Shown here: positions 8,567 to 17,093 of the stretch, one piece after another
Layout of the letters: every line of letters starts with the position of its first letter
How positions within the stretch are numbered: the stretch's first letter is position 1
Assembly (NCBI GenBank): GCA_016285645.1
Contig: JAEERC010000063.1
Span: 1-64,000 of the forward strand
Direction: 5' to 3'
DNA from: Clostridiaceae bacterium
GTDB taxonomy: Bacteria; Bacillota; Clostridia; Oscillospirales; Acutalibacteraceae
DNA length: 64,000 nucleotides
The notes under the pieces: generated by a model
The model's database searches: none
What the model was told of the DNA's origin: nothing
Seen by the model: only the letters and a program-made list of their open reading frames with translations
Translations under genes and position numbers: made by a program

Positions 8567-10126
8567 ATGGCAGAAAAGTTCAGGGAGCCCGGCGTAAAGG
8601 TGAAGGTGAGAAAGTCCTCGCTTTTCCGCAAGTTCTTTTTCACCTCGGTCATACCCCTGCTTGTCAGTCTTGTTATAGCGGGCTCATCACTTCTCATTCT
8701 CGTTACCAACTACTGGATGAACGAGAAAACGGTGCTTCTTCAGGAGAGCGCGATGTCGGTGGCACAGAACACGAGCGAGGTGCTTTACACCGCCTACTCG
8801 AGCGACGAGGACCGCGAAGCGCCGATAATAATGATATGCAACAACTTAAATCAGATATCCTCGGCGATTGACGCCGATGTGTTCATTGTGAACACACAGG
8901 GCAAGGTGCTTTACTGCAAGGAAACCCTCAGTTCCGGCTTCCTGCTCAGACCGGGCAACTGCCGCACCCACAGCGGTTATGTTGTGGGCGAGGATATTCT
9001 CAAAACCGCCCTCGTAACGAATTACAGGGGCACGGGCGATCTCGACGGCGCTCTCACCGACCCGAGTTTCATAGTCAGCTCACCCGTTGTGGTGGACGGC
9101 GAAACAACCCTTGTGGTGTTCGTCACCCAGTCCTTTGTAAAAGGTCTCGCGCCCTATCTTGTGGCGATTTTCAGAATGTTCGTATTCGGCGCGGTCATAG
9201 GAATAATCGTAGCGAGCATATTCTCCTACGGTTTAACCGCCAAAACAACCAGACCCCTTCGCCTTATGTCGGCAGCGGTCAGGCAGTACGCAAACGGCGA
9301 CTTCTCCGCCCGTATTCCCGAGCGCAAGCGCAGACGCAAAAAGGATGACGAAATCGACACGCTGATTACCGCGTTCAACTCGATGGCTCAGGCGCTCGCT
9401 ACTCTCGAATCCTCGCGCAGAAGCTTTATAGCCAACGTCTCGCACGAGCTCAAAACACCGATGACCACAATCGGCGGGTTCATAGACGGCATACTTGACG
9501 GAACCATAAGCGAGGATAAACACGGGCACTATCTCTCAATTGTATCGGGCGAGATAAAGCGCCTTCGCAGACTTGTTGAGCAGATGCTCAATTTAAGCCG
9601 CATAGAATCGGGCGAGGTCACGTTAAACCCGAGCGATTTTGATATTTCGGAAATGATTGTCACAACTCTTCTGAGTTTTGAGCAGATTATCGAAAGCAGG
9701 AATATCGAAATCCGCGGAATTGAAAATATAGGTAAAAACAATATATACGCCGACCACGATATGATTTATCAGGTCATCTATAATCTTGTTGACAACGCCG
9801 TCAAATACACTCCCGACGGAGGCTATATCGAGGTTGCCGCCTCGGGCGATGACGAGAATGTAACAGTCAGGATAACGAACAGCGGCAAGGGCATTGAATC
9901 CGAGGAAATCAACAAGGTTTTCGAGCGATTCTACAAGGTTGACAAGTCGAGAAGCTACGACGCGAAGAGCGCGGGCATGGGGCTTTTCCTCGTGAAAACG
10001 ATTGTGGAACTCCATAACGGCAGAATCAGGGCTTCAAGCGTGGTTGACGACCACACCGATTTCATTTTCCGCCTGCCCAGAGAGGTAAAGGTATCGGGAA
10101 AGATTAATCTCACAAACAGAACATAA
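8567..10126 (+). CDS. Membrane sensor histidine kinase
   Basis: A 519-aa partner of the upstream response regulator. A basic N-terminus leads to TM1 (about 24-47), an extracellular sensing region (about 50-198, with a PAS-like VFIVNTQGKVLYCKE), TM2 (about 199-223), HAMP (about 224-278), a HisKA domain with phospho-accepting His293 (NVSHELKTPM) and a HATPase_c domain (NLVDNAVKYTP, GKGIESEEINKVFERFYKVD, GMGLFLVKTIV). The order is PhoR/WalK-like. The gene starts 5 bp after the regulator stop with only a weak AAGGAC site, so translation is probably coupled. Confidence 0.94.
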   Translation: MAEKFREPGVKVKVRKSSLFRKFFFTSVIPLLVSLVIAGSSLLILVTNYWMNEKTVLLQESAMSVAQNTSEVLYTAYSSDEDREAPIIMICNNLNQISSAIDADVFIVNTQGKVLYCKETLSSGFLLRPGNCRTHSGYVVGEDILKTALVTNYRGTGDLDGALTDPSFIVSSPVVVDGETTLVVFVTQSFVKGLAPYLVAIFRMFVFGAVIGIIVASIFSYGLTAKTTRPLRLMSAAVRQYANGDFSARIPERKRRRKKDDEIDTLITAFNSMAQALATLESSRRSFIANVSHELKTPMTTIGGFIDGILDGTISEDKHGHYLSIVSGEIKRLRRLVEQMLNLSRIESGEVTLNPSDFDISEMIVTTLLSFEQIIESRNIEIRGIENIGKNNIYADHDMIYQVIYNLVDNAVKYTPDGGYIEVAASGDDENVTVRITNSGKGIESEEINKVFERFYKVDKSRSYDAKSAGMGLFLVKTIVELHNGRIRASSVVDDHTDFIFRLPREVKVSGKINLTNRT

Positions 10127-10132
10127 ACTTTA

Positions 10133-10168
10133 CGGGCGAACGGCTTTTACGGGCTGTTCGCCCGGTTT
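10133..10168 (+). terminator. Terminator after the two-component operon
   Basis: CGGGCGAAC and GTTCGCCCG form a perfect 9-bp stem followed by GTTT. The U run is short, so it may be leaky and let some transcription reach htrA. Confidence 0.65.
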
Positions 10169-10270
10169 GAAAAATAAGGCAACAGTTTAAAAACAGTTTT
10201 ACGGCGCTTAACGATTTGTTAACAATGATGTGCTACAATAAGCCCGTAAATTGAATAGGAGGATAATAAT

Positions 10271-11911
10271 ATGGATGAAAACAACGAATTCCTGAACAAT
10301 CAGACAGATGCGTCACCTGCGGACATTCCTGATGACGCGGATATCACCGTAAACGACAACATCCCCGAAAACGAACCCGCAGCGGAACCCGACACAAACC
10401 CCTATGCCTCGCAGGCGGAAGAATACCGCAGACAGGTGTCGGAGCAGGCGGCTCAGCCCGACGGCGCCCCCGCTCAGGAGAACTATCAGCAGGGAACGAA
10501 TCCCTACGGCAGACAGCCCGACGGCAGCGTAAACCCCTACAGCAACAGAAACGCCTACGGCTACTATCAGCAGCCCGGCTCATATCCCGTCTACACCGCT
10601 CCCGCCCCTCAGCAGAAGCCGGAAAAGAAAAAGAGCAAGGGTAAAACGGTGTTTATAATTCTCGCGGTTGCCCTGCTCGTTATCGGCGCGTTCTTCTGCG
10701 GCAGAATCCTCAGAAAGAACGGCACGGGAATAACGCTTCCCGCCATAACAACCCCCGCGGGCGATACCGCGGCGGAAAATGAGACCGACGCCTCCGATAT
10801 TGAAAGAACACAGGACAATAAAATCGCCATAAGCCCGACACCGTCGGCAACGGACGCGCTCACAACCGAAAAGATTGCCGAAAAGGCGAGAAAGAGTTCG
10901 GTAGGCGTGCTTGTATATTCAAAATCCTCGCTTTCAAGCGAAGCGGCGGGTGAGGGCAGCGGCATTCTCACGCCCCTCACTTCCTCGTCGAGCGACAGCG
11001 GCAAATACACCTATGTTCTGACCTGCGCCCATGTTATTGACGAAAAGAATGTCACAGTTAAAATCCAGCTTGATGACGGCACGATGTATGACGCCGAAAT
11101 AGTCGGCTACGATGTACGCACCGATGTAGGTATGCTGAGAATTGAGGCGACCGGTCTCGATGTGTGCGAAATCGGCAAATCCTCGGACCTTCAGGTCGGC
11201 TCCGCCGTATATGCGGTCGGCAACCCCGGCGGCGTGGAGTTCTTCGGCTCGTTTACGGACGGCATAGTCTCCGCCATTGACAGACCCATTTCGAGCGATA
11301 TCGGCTATTCCACAAACTGCATTCAGCACACCGCGGCAATAAACCCCGGCAACTCGGGCGGCGCGCTTGTGAATGTTTACGGTCAGGTGGTCGGCATCAA
11401 TTCACAGAAAATCGCCTCCACCGAATATGAGGGTATGGGCTTCGCCATCCCGATAGATTCCGCGGTCAAAATCGCCGAGGACTTAATCTCCTACGGTTAT
11501 GTCAAAGACAGAGCGAAACTCGGCGTAACATATTATTCGCTGAGCGCCAGCACGCAGTACAGCATTATCGCTCGCGCCAACAACCTGCCCGCGGGCTCGC
11601 TTATCATTCACTCGATTTCAGCCGATTCAAGTCTGAGCGGCACCGATGTCAAACAGTACGACCTTATTGTCGCGGTTGACGGACAGGATCTCGACACCGC
11701 GGATGTTCTGCTGAGTAAAATTGAAAAAGGCAAGGTGGGCGACAAGATGACGCTCACAATAGCGAGAATCAACAGCGACTACAGCGTCAGCAAGTTCAAC
11801 GTTGAAATAACCCTTGTGGAAGACAGGGGCAATGTCGCGACCGAATCCAACACAAACGAGAACGCAAATCCGTTCGGAAATTACGGCTACAACTACGGAT
11901 TCGGCTATTGA
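10271..11911 (+). CDS. HtrA/DegP-like membrane-anchored serine protease
   Basis: A 546-aa S1C protease. Residues 1-120 form a cytoplasmic Pro/Gln/Tyr-rich disordered tail. TM helix 126-142 (VFIILAVALLVIGAFF) anchors the trypsin-like domain outside the cell. The triad is His254 (CAHVIDE), Asp285 (RTDVGML) and Ser362 (NPGNSGGAL). A PDZ domain (about 420-515) follows, then a Gly/Tyr/Asn-rich tail ending YGYNYGFGY. It should degrade or refold misfolded exported proteins. Its place behind the two-component pair suggests regulation by that system, as for CssRS-HtrA in Bacillus. The start is fixed by AGGAGG. Confidence 0.93.
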   Translation: MDENNEFLNNQTDASPADIPDDADITVNDNIPENEPAAEPDTNPYASQAEEYRRQVSEQAAQPDGAPAQENYQQGTNPYGRQPDGSVNPYSNRNAYGYYQQPGSYPVYTAPAPQQKPEKKKSKGKTVFIILAVALLVIGAFFCGRILRKNGTGITLPAITTPAGDTAAENETDASDIERTQDNKIAISPTPSATDALTTEKIAEKARKSSVGVLVYSKSSLSSEAAGEGSGILTPLTSSSSDSGKYTYVLTCAHVIDEKNVTVKIQLDDGTMYDAEIVGYDVRTDVGMLRIEATGLDVCEIGKSSDLQVGSAVYAVGNPGGVEFFGSFTDGIVSAIDRPISSDIGYSTNCIQHTAAINPGNSGGALVNVYGQVVGINSQKIASTEYEGMGFAIPIDSAVKIAEDLISYGYVKDRAKLGVTYYSLSASTQYSIIARANNLPAGSLIIHSISADSSLSGTDVKQYDLIVAVDGQDLDTADVLLSKIEKGKVGDKMTLTIARINSDYSVSKFNVEITLVEDRGNVATESNTNENANPFGNYGYNYGFGY

Positions 11912-11927
11912 TTATTAATTATTTCTT

Positions 11928-11955
11928 AAAAAGGGGCTGCAACGCAGCCCCTTTT
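11928..11955 (+). terminator. Terminator after htrA-like gene
   Basis: AAAAAGGGGCTGC, loop AAC, GCAGCCCCTTTT: a perfect intrinsic terminator 16 nt after the stop codon. Confidence 0.95.
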
Positions 11956-12055
11956 CTCCGTTTTGATTGACACGGTCACAGACAATATGATAATATTATA
12001 TTGTCAGATAAATATGCTGTTATTGTATGGATTTGGCAGATACGGAGGTCTCGTT

Positions 12056-13222
12056 ATGAAAAAAACAAAACTCACCGCCGTTACGGCGGTTTTTCTTACA
12101 CTGCTCACACTGTTCCTGAGTGTAAATGTCAGCGCCGCGGGCGAAATCGGAGGAGCAACGGTTAAAATAATCGCCGAACGCACCGAAATACCCATAGGCG
12201 ACTTTCAGCAGCTGAAAGCGGAAATAACCGTTCCCGAGGGCAGCGATATAGACCCGGACCGCCTTGTTACAGAATGGAGCTGTGAAAGCTACAGATGCAA
12301 TGTGGACGAAACCGGCTTGTATTACGCCGTAGCGCCCGGCAATGTAGAGGTAAAGGCGACCGTGACCGACCCGGAGAGCGGCGAAAAAATCACGGCATCG
12401 GTTAAAATCCGCAACACTACCATACTTGACGACACAAACGATTATCTTGTGGACCACACGGTTATGGGCTACCGCTACAACAAGGAAAACGGCTACTATT
12501 ACTATGATCAGGATAATACCTGGCAGAAGAAAATGGGCTTTATGAACGCCTTTGACGATATCTCAACCTATCTTACCCTTGTTTATGACTATGTGCGCGT
12601 GAACTATAACTACGGCGGCAAGGCGCGTATGCTTCAGTTCTGGAAAGGGCAGTACGGCGTCGTCTTTTACGGCAGCGAAATCGGCTATTACTATCGCGAT
12701 GAGGAAATGGGCGAGGACGAAAAGATTGACTCCTATACCCATTTTGAGTGCGCTTCAGAGGATAAACTCGGAATGCAGACCTCCCTTTACTGGGATAAGA
12801 ACAGGGACGGCAAATACAGGCTCCAGTTTACGGTGCCCTATGACCAGTACTGGTGGTGCACCGGCTTCAAGGCGGGCCATCTGTGGAACACGGATCCCTG
12901 CGATGAACTGAGACTTGAAGGCTTTATCGATTTGCACGATGAAGAGGAGGCGGCGGCAGTTGCGCAGGGACTTGTTGACTGCGGCTTCACTCAGGCCGCG
13001 GCAAACAGCAAGCTTGAACCGGATTCCTTCTTCCTCGAGGGCAACCGCATTACATTCAGCTGGCGCGATATTTCCGAGGCGCAGAACACAGAGGTTCAGA
13101 AATCCACAGTAAACGCCCTCATTTTATCGGGCGGGTTTGCCCTTCTGTTTATGCCGGTGGCGTTCTTCATTATGACATTTATGTTCTTCGTCGTAATGTT
13201 CTTTATTAATATTATAAACTGA
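12056..13222 (+). CDS. Exported Ig-like-domain protein with C-terminal membrane helix, function unknown
   Basis: A 388-aa protein. I place the start at ATG 12056 (GGAGG 7 nt upstream, then MKKTKLTAVTAVFLTLLTLF and a signal peptide ending VSAAG). The track start at 11963 adds a non-signal stretch. Residues about 30-120 resemble a BIG2-type Ig fold (GDFQQLKAEITVPEG, YYAVAPGNVEVKATV). The middle is Tyr/Trp-rich and unassigned. The last 35 residues are a hydrophobic Phe/Met-rich helix (FALLFMPVAFFIMTFMFFVV), so it is probably tail-anchored outside the cell. I do not recognise the central domain. The next small membrane gene lies 54 bp downstream and may be cotranscribed. Confidence 0.75.
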   Translation: MKKTKLTAVTAVFLTLLTLFLSVNVSAAGEIGGATVKIIAERTEIPIGDFQQLKAEITVPEGSDIDPDRLVTEWSCESYRCNVDETGLYYAVAPGNVEVKATVTDPESGEKITASVKIRNTTILDDTNDYLVDHTVMGYRYNKENGYYYYDQDNTWQKKMGFMNAFDDISTYLTLVYDYVRVNYNYGGKARMLQFWKGQYGVVFYGSEIGYYYRDEEMGEDEKIDSYTHFECASEDKLGMQTSLYWDKNRDGKYRLQFTVPYDQYWWCTGFKAGHLWNTDPCDELRLEGFIDLHDEEEAAAVAQGLVDCGFTQAAANSKLEPDSFFLEGNRITFSWRDISEAQNTEVQKSTVNALILSGGFALLFMPVAFFIMTFMFFVVMFFINIIN

Positions 13223-13276
13223 CAGAATGCACGCCGTGTTGTTTCAGGCGGCAGAGCAAATTAAGGAGAAACCGTT

Positions 13277-13537
13277 ATGATGAATCTTGTTTCCAAAATC
13301 GGCAAACCCGTCTGCATTGTTCTCTATATTGTCTGCGCGGTGCTGGCGTTCAAAAAGAAATTCATACCGCTCATCTCGCTTTTCGCGATGCATTTAAGCG
13401 AGTATTTCATAATCGGCAGAAAAACCGCGAAGGAATACGGCGTCGGTGCGGGCGAGGGGCTCGCGAAATGTCTCGCCTTCGGCTTTACCTGGTGGCTGCC
13501 GATCAGGAAAGCGGACAGCGGGAAAGACGGAAAATAA
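13277..13537 (+). CDS. Small membrane protein, 86 aa, unknown
   Basis: AAGGAG lies 8 nt before ATG 13277. Two hydrophobic stretches (VCIVLYIVCAVLAF and FIPLISLFAMHLSEYFII) are separated by KKK, so a two-helix hairpin is likely. The C-terminus is charged (RKADSGKDGK). I do not recognise a family. It follows the Ig-like exported protein at 54 bp with no terminator between them, so they probably share a transcript. Confidence 0.7.
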   Translation: MMNLVSKIGKPVCIVLYIVCAVLAFKKKFIPLISLFAMHLSEYFIIGRKTAKEYGVGAGEGLAKCLAFGFTWWLPIRKADSGKDGK

Positions 13538-13647
13538 TGATATTTATATAATATACATTATATATGTCTTTTCACGGCTGAAAAATCAATATATTGTGAC
13601 GGGCGCGGGGAAGTGAAAACGGGTAAAAAAATACCCGAAAAAAACAC

Positions 13648-13676
13648 TTGACTCTGCGCCCTTCTTATGATATTAT
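13648..13676 (+). promoter_or_regulatory. Promoter of the rpmG-secE-nusG operon
   Basis: TTGACT, a 17-bp spacer and TATTAT. The resulting leader is about 90 nt and ends in a GGAGG before rpmG. It follows an AT-rich stretch with the small hairpin CGGGTA/TACCCG. Confidence 0.8.
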
Positions 13677-13769
13677 ATCTCTACCTCTGCGGGAGGGCTT
13701 TATTTTTGTGCCCTTTTTCCGGAAGTCACAGAGGGAGGCTGAAAAATCCAAAAAACGGAGGTGCCGCAA

Positions 13770-13934
13770 ATGGCTGCTAACGGTAAAAGAGTAAAAATTA
13801 CACTTTCTTGCACCGAATGCAAACAGCGCAACTACAACACAATGAAAAACAAGCAAAACTCACCCGACAGGCTGGAGATGAACAAGTACTGCCGCTTCTG
13901 CAGGAAACATACTCTCCACAAAGAAACCAAATAA
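13770..13934 (+). CDS. rpmG: 50S ribosomal protein L33
   Basis: A 54-aa protein missing from the ORF track because of its length. It begins [20 protein letters not shown] and contains the zinc-ribbon cysteine pairs CTEC and CRFC, so it is the Cys-containing (zinc-binding) L33 form, followed by [15 protein letters not shown] lies 7 nt before the ATG. It starts the rpmG-secE-nusG order found in many Firmicutes. It sits in the large ribosomal subunit near the E site. Confidence 0.97.
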   Translation: MAANGKRVKITLSCTECKQRNYNTMKNKQNSPDRLEMNKYCRFCRKHTLHKETK

Positions 13935-13950
13935 CACAGGAGGAGAACCG

Positions 13951-14331
13951 ATGGCAAAAAAGGAAGTATCCGCAGCTGCTGAAAAAGTCGCACAGGCTGA
14001 AAAAGAAGCCAAAAAAGCGGGCAAGCAGACTCATTCCGAAGGCAACATCTTCCAGCGCGCAGGCAAAGCCATTAAAAAGTTCTTCAAGGATCTCAGAGGC
14101 GAGGTCAAGAAGATTGTATGGCCGGACGCGAAAACCGTCCTCAAGTCCAGCGGCGTAGTTCTTGTCGTGGTTGTCATCTGTGGTGTTGTTATTTTCGGTA
14201 TTGACGAGCTGCTTTCGTTCCTGCTTTCTCTTCTCAAGAGAGCGGCGGAGCACATAAGTCAATCTACAGCCGCCGAAGAAACGACTACAGCAGGTTTAAT
14301 GTCGGCTGTCAGCAGATTCTTCACACTTTAA
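13951..14331 (+). CDS. secE: Preprotein translocase subunit SecE
   Basis: A 126-aa single-pass inner-membrane subunit of SecYEG. The conserved amphipathic segment FFKDLRGEVKKIVWPDAKTV precedes TM helix VVLVVVVICGVVIFGIDELL. It is longer than the typical 60-75-aa Gram-positive SecE, with an N-terminal Lys/Ala-rich extension of about 45 residues and a Thr/Ser tail of about 30. The start follows AGGAGG. It is 16 bp from rpmG and 15 bp from nusG. Confidence 0.94.
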   Translation: MAKKEVSAAAEKVAQAEKEAKKAGKQTHSEGNIFQRAGKAIKKFFKDLRGEVKKIVWPDAKTVLKSSGVVLVVVVICGVVIFGIDELLSFLLSLLKRAAEHISQSTAAEETTTAGLMSAVSRFFTL

Positions 14332-14346
14332 TCAGGGGGAATCACA

Positions 14347-14895
14347 ATGGCAATTGACGCAAGATGGTATGTTGTTCATACCTACTCGGGTTACGAAAAC
14401 AAGGTTGCCGGCAATCTCGAGAAGATTGTTGAAAACCGTAAAATGCAGGACGCCATACTCGACATCAAAGTCCCCACCGAAACGGTCACCAACGAAAAGG
14501 GCAAGGAGGTTGAGCGCAAACTCTTCCCCGGCTATGTTCTCGTAAAGGTCGCCGTATCGCCCGATAAGGACAACAGGCCGGTTATGAGCGACGACACCTG
14601 GGTTGTTATTCGTAATACCAGAGGCGTTACGGGCTTCGTAGGCCCGGAAGGAAAGGCAATGCCTCTCACCGAAGAGGAGGTTTACCGCCTCGGAGTTGAG
14701 AAGAAGACTGTCGAAGTTTCCTACAATGTCGGCGACACGGTTGACATTGTCAACGAGATGTTCGAGGGCTTCCAGGGCGTTGTTGACGAAATCGACACGG
14801 AAAACAACATTGTCCGCGTTCGCATTTCAGCACTCTTCGGCAAAGAAACAATAGCTGAACTTGAACTTGATGAAGTTGAGCTCGCCGAGGATTAA
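14347..14895 (+). CDS. nusG: Transcription elongation/antitermination factor NusG
   Basis: A 182-aa protein. The NGN domain starts RWYVVHTYSGYENKVAGNLE and includes LFPGYVLVKV and VIRNTRGVTGFVG. The C-terminal KOW domain (about 125-180) reads VGDTVDIVNEMFEGFQGVVDEI. It binds RNA polymerase and modulates pausing, and in bacteria links transcription to ribosomes. The length is standard. It is the last gene before a structured leader for rplK. Confidence 0.97.
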   Translation: MAIDARWYVVHTYSGYENKVAGNLEKIVENRKMQDAILDIKVPTETVTNEKGKEVERKLFPGYVLVKVAVSPDKDNRPVMSDDTWVVIRNTRGVTGFVGPEGKAMPLTEEEVYRLGVEKKTVEVSYNVGDTVDIVNEMFEGFQGVVDEIDTENNIVRVRISALFGKETIAELELDEVELAED

Positions 14896-15025
14896 TCACG
14901 GTAATTTGAAGGTTTATCCTTTTCAAATTAAGCGCAGTTTCTGCGCGGCTGCACTTTGTGCGGCTTCGTGGGAGGAGCGCAAAACGCTCCGCAATCTACC
15001 ACATTTTATTGGAGGTTAACAAATT
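14896..15025 (+). ncRNA. Structured leader before rplK (candidate L1/L11 autoregulatory RNA)
   Basis: The 130-nt gap holds three consecutive hairpins: AATTTGAA/TTTCAAATT, GCGCAG/CTGCGC, and GGAGCG-caaaa-CGCTCC enclosed by GTGG/CCAC. A GGAGG site then precedes the L11 gene. Ribosomal protein L1 represses the L11-L1 operon in many bacteria by binding such a leader. I infer the role from position and have not matched an L1 site base by base. Confidence 0.5.
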
Positions 15026-15451
15026 ATGGCACAGAAAGTTGTTGGCTTAATCAAACTTCAGATCCCCGCAGGTAAAGCAACTCCTGCACCCCCGGTTGGC
15101 CCCGCACTCGGTCAGCACGGCGTAAACATTATGGCATTCACAAAGGAATTCAACGAGCGCACAAAGAATGATATGGGTCTTATAATCCCCGTGGTTATCA
15201 CCGTTTTCGCGGATCACACCTTCTCATTCATCACAAAGACTCCCCCCGCGGCTGTTCTTATCAAGAAGGCATGCGGCATTGAGAGCGGCTCGGGCGTTCC
15301 CAACAAAACAAAGGTTGCCACCATCACTCAGGATCAGATAAGAAAAATCGCCGAGCAGAAGATGCCCGACCTCAACGCGGCAACAATCGAAACCGCGATG
15401 AGCATGATAGCAGGTACAGCGCGCAGCATGGGCGTTGTAGTTGCAGACTGA
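15026..15451 (+). CDS. rplK: 50S ribosomal protein L11
   Basis: A 141-aa protein of canonical length. It starts [30 protein letters not shown] and contains [12 protein letters not shown] and the C-terminal rRNA-binding part with [10 protein letters not shown]. It forms the GTPase-associated stalk base with L10 and L7/L12. The start has GGAGG 8 nt upstream. rplA follows after 15 bp. Confidence 0.98.
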   Translation: MAQKVVGLIKLQIPAGKATPAPPVGPALGQHGVNIMAFTKEFNERTKNDMGLIIPVVITVFADHTFSFITKTPPAAVLIKKACGIESGSGVPNKTKVATITQDQIRKIAEQKMPDLNAATIETAMSMIAGTARSMGVVVAD

Positions 15452-15466
15452 GGGAGGTAACAACAG

Positions 15467-16165
15467 ATGAAACACGGTAAAAAATATGTAGACAGCGCAA
15501 AGCTTGTCGAAAAACTCAATCTCTATGATCCCAACGACGCTCTCGACCTCGCAATCAAAACAGCGACTGCGAAGTTCGACGAAACCGTCGAAGTTCACGT
15601 TCGTCTCGGTGTTGACTCCCGTCACGCAGACCAGCAGGTCCGCGGCGCGGTTGTTCTTCCCAACGGAACAGGTAAAAATGTAAGAGTAGCCGTATTCGCG
15701 AAAGGCCCCGACGCCGACGCCGCCGCAGCGGCAGGCGCGGAAGTTGTAGGCGCTGAAGACCTCGTTGCGAAAATCCAGGGCGAAGGCTTTATGGATTTCG
15801 ACGTTGCTATCGCCGCTCCCAACATGATGGGTCTCGTAGGCCGTCTCGGTAAGGTGCTCGGTCCCCGCGGACTTATGCCCAGCCCGAAGGCAGGCACTGT
15901 TACTCCCGATGTTGCCAAAGCCGTAACAGAAGCGAAAGCCGGTAAAATCGAGTACAGACTCGACAAAACCAACATCATTCACTGCCCCATCGGCAAGGCG
16001 TCCTTTGGCACAGAGAAGCTCAGCGAAAACTTCAACACCCTTCTCGACGCCATCATCAAGGCAAAGCCCGCGGCCAGCAAGGGTCAGTACATCCGCTCCT
16101 GCGTTGTCGCAACAACAATGGGCCCCGGCATCAAAATCAATCCCCTTAAGTTAGGCACTGAATAA
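15467..16165 (+). CDS. rplA: 50S ribosomal protein L1
   Basis: A 232-aa protein with the L1 motifs [19 protein letters not shown] and [18 protein letters not shown], plus [10 protein letters not shown]. It binds 23S rRNA at the mobile L1 stalk and commonly represses its own operon. It is the last gene of the rpmG-to-rplA run. A new promoter for rplJ lies 15 bp after the stop codon. Confidence 0.98.
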   Translation: MKHGKKYVDSAKLVEKLNLYDPNDALDLAIKTATAKFDETVEVHVRLGVDSRHADQQVRGAVVLPNGTGKNVRVAVFAKGPDADAAAAAGAEVVGAEDLVAKIQGEGFMDFDVAIAAPNMMGLVGRLGKVLGPRGLMPSPKAGTVTPDVAKAVTEAKAGKIEYRLDKTNIIHCPIGKASFGTEKLSENFNTLLDAIIKAKPAASKGQYIRSCVVATTMGPGIKINPLKLGTE

Positions 16166-16180
16166 TTTTCAACAAGGTGC

Positions 16181-16209
16181 TTGACACAGCAAAAAAATTG
16201 TGTTAATAT
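16181..16209 (+). promoter_or_regulatory. Promoter of rplJ-rplL
   Basis: TTGACA, 17-bp spacer, TAATAT: a full-strength sigma-A promoter just after rplA. It gives rplJL its own transcript, starting near 16216 with a leader of about 155 nt. Confidence 0.9.
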
Positions 16210-16215
16210 ACACAA

Positions 16216-16371
16216 GCTGTTCTTTTCGAAGACAGCAGGTGCATTATGCATAAGGTTTTTACCGCCTGCCGAGAAGGGAATACACAAAGAGAAATATTCT
16301 TAAGTGTATTACGCCCTTTCCGCGCAGTCGGAAAGGGCTTTTTAACTGTCAATTTTGGAGGTGAAATCAAA
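16216..16371 (+). ncRNA. L10 leader (ribosomal protein autoregulatory RNA)
   Basis: The stretch between the rplJ promoter and its start codon has the position and layout of the L10 leader. A structured region containing GAAGACAGCAGGTGC is followed by an intrinsic terminator immediately before the ribosome binding site. In Firmicutes the L10-(L12)4 complex binds this leader to reduce rplJL expression. The assignment rests on position and the terminator; a covariance-model match would confirm it. Confidence 0.75.
16313..16343 (+). terminator. Attenuator in the L10 leader
   Basis: GCCCTTTCCG, loop CGCAGT, CGGAAAGGGC, then TTTTT: a 10-bp perfect stem 28 nt before the rplJ start codon. Its position inside the leader points to transcription attenuation. 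Confidence 0.85.
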
Positions 16372-17058
16372 TTGCCAAGCGAAAAGGTATTGGAACTCAA
16401 GAAGAAGGCAGTTGCTGAACTCACTGATTCTTTGACCAACTCCGCAGCAGGTGTTATTGTTGACTACAAGGGCATCACCGTCGCTGACGACACCAAGCTC
16501 CGCAAAGAGCTCCGTGAAGCAGGCGTCAAATACACCGTAGTCAAGAACACTCTCTTAGGTCTCGCTGCCAAAGGTGCAGGACTTGACGAGTTGACAAACG
16601 TGCTCGAAGGCACAACGGCTATCGCCGTCAGCCCCGAGGATCAGACAGCCGCAGCAAGAATTCTTCAGAAGTACGCAGACGCATCCAAGGGCAAATTCAC
16701 TATCAAGAGCGGTTACCTTGACGGTAAAGTTATCGGTACCGATATGATAGAATCCCTTGCGAAACTTCCCTCGAGAGATATACTTCTTGCAACGGTATGC
16801 AACGCGTTCAACGCTCCCATTTCGGCTTTTGCCCGTGTAATTCAGGCTATAGTTGACAAGGGCGGCGCACCCGCAGAAGAAGCTCCCGCAGAGGAAGCGG
16901 CTCCCGCAGCAGAAGAGGCGGCTCCCGCAGAGACAGCCCCCGTTGAGGAAGCTCCCGCAGCCCCCGCTGAAGAGGCGGCTCCCGCCGAAGAACCCGCAGC
17001 TCCCGCAGAGGAAGCACCCGCAGCTGAAGAAGCTCCGGCAGAAACACCCGCAGAATAA
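16372..17058 (+). CDS. rplJ: 50S ribosomal protein L10 with long acidic Ala/Pro tail
   Basis: A 228-aa protein when started at TTG 16372, which has GGAGG 10 nt upstream. The track start at 16246 lies inside the leader and upstream of the attenuator. The core (1-160) is standard L10: LPSEKVLELKKKAVAELTD, DYKGITVADDTKLRKELREA and a C-terminal L7/L12-binding helix. It continues with about 65 residues of APAEEA-type low complexity, while typical L10 is 165-175 aa. It anchors L7/L12 dimers on the ribosomal stalk. The tail may be a flexible acidic extension; its coding sequence is a degenerate GCTCCCGCAGAGGAA repeat. Confidence 0.95.
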   Translation: MPSEKVLELKKKAVAELTDSLTNSAAGVIVDYKGITVADDTKLRKELREAGVKYTVVKNTLLGLAAKGAGLDELTNVLEGTTAIAVSPEDQTAAARILQKYADASKGKFTIKSGYLDGKVIGTDMIESLAKLPSRDILLATVCNAFNAPISAFARVIQAIVDKGGAPAEEAPAEEAAPAAEEAAPAETAPVEEAPAAPAEEAAPAEEPAAPAEEAPAAEEAPAETPAE

Positions 17059-17093
17059 TTTATTTACATTATTAAATTCAGGAGGAAATTAAA

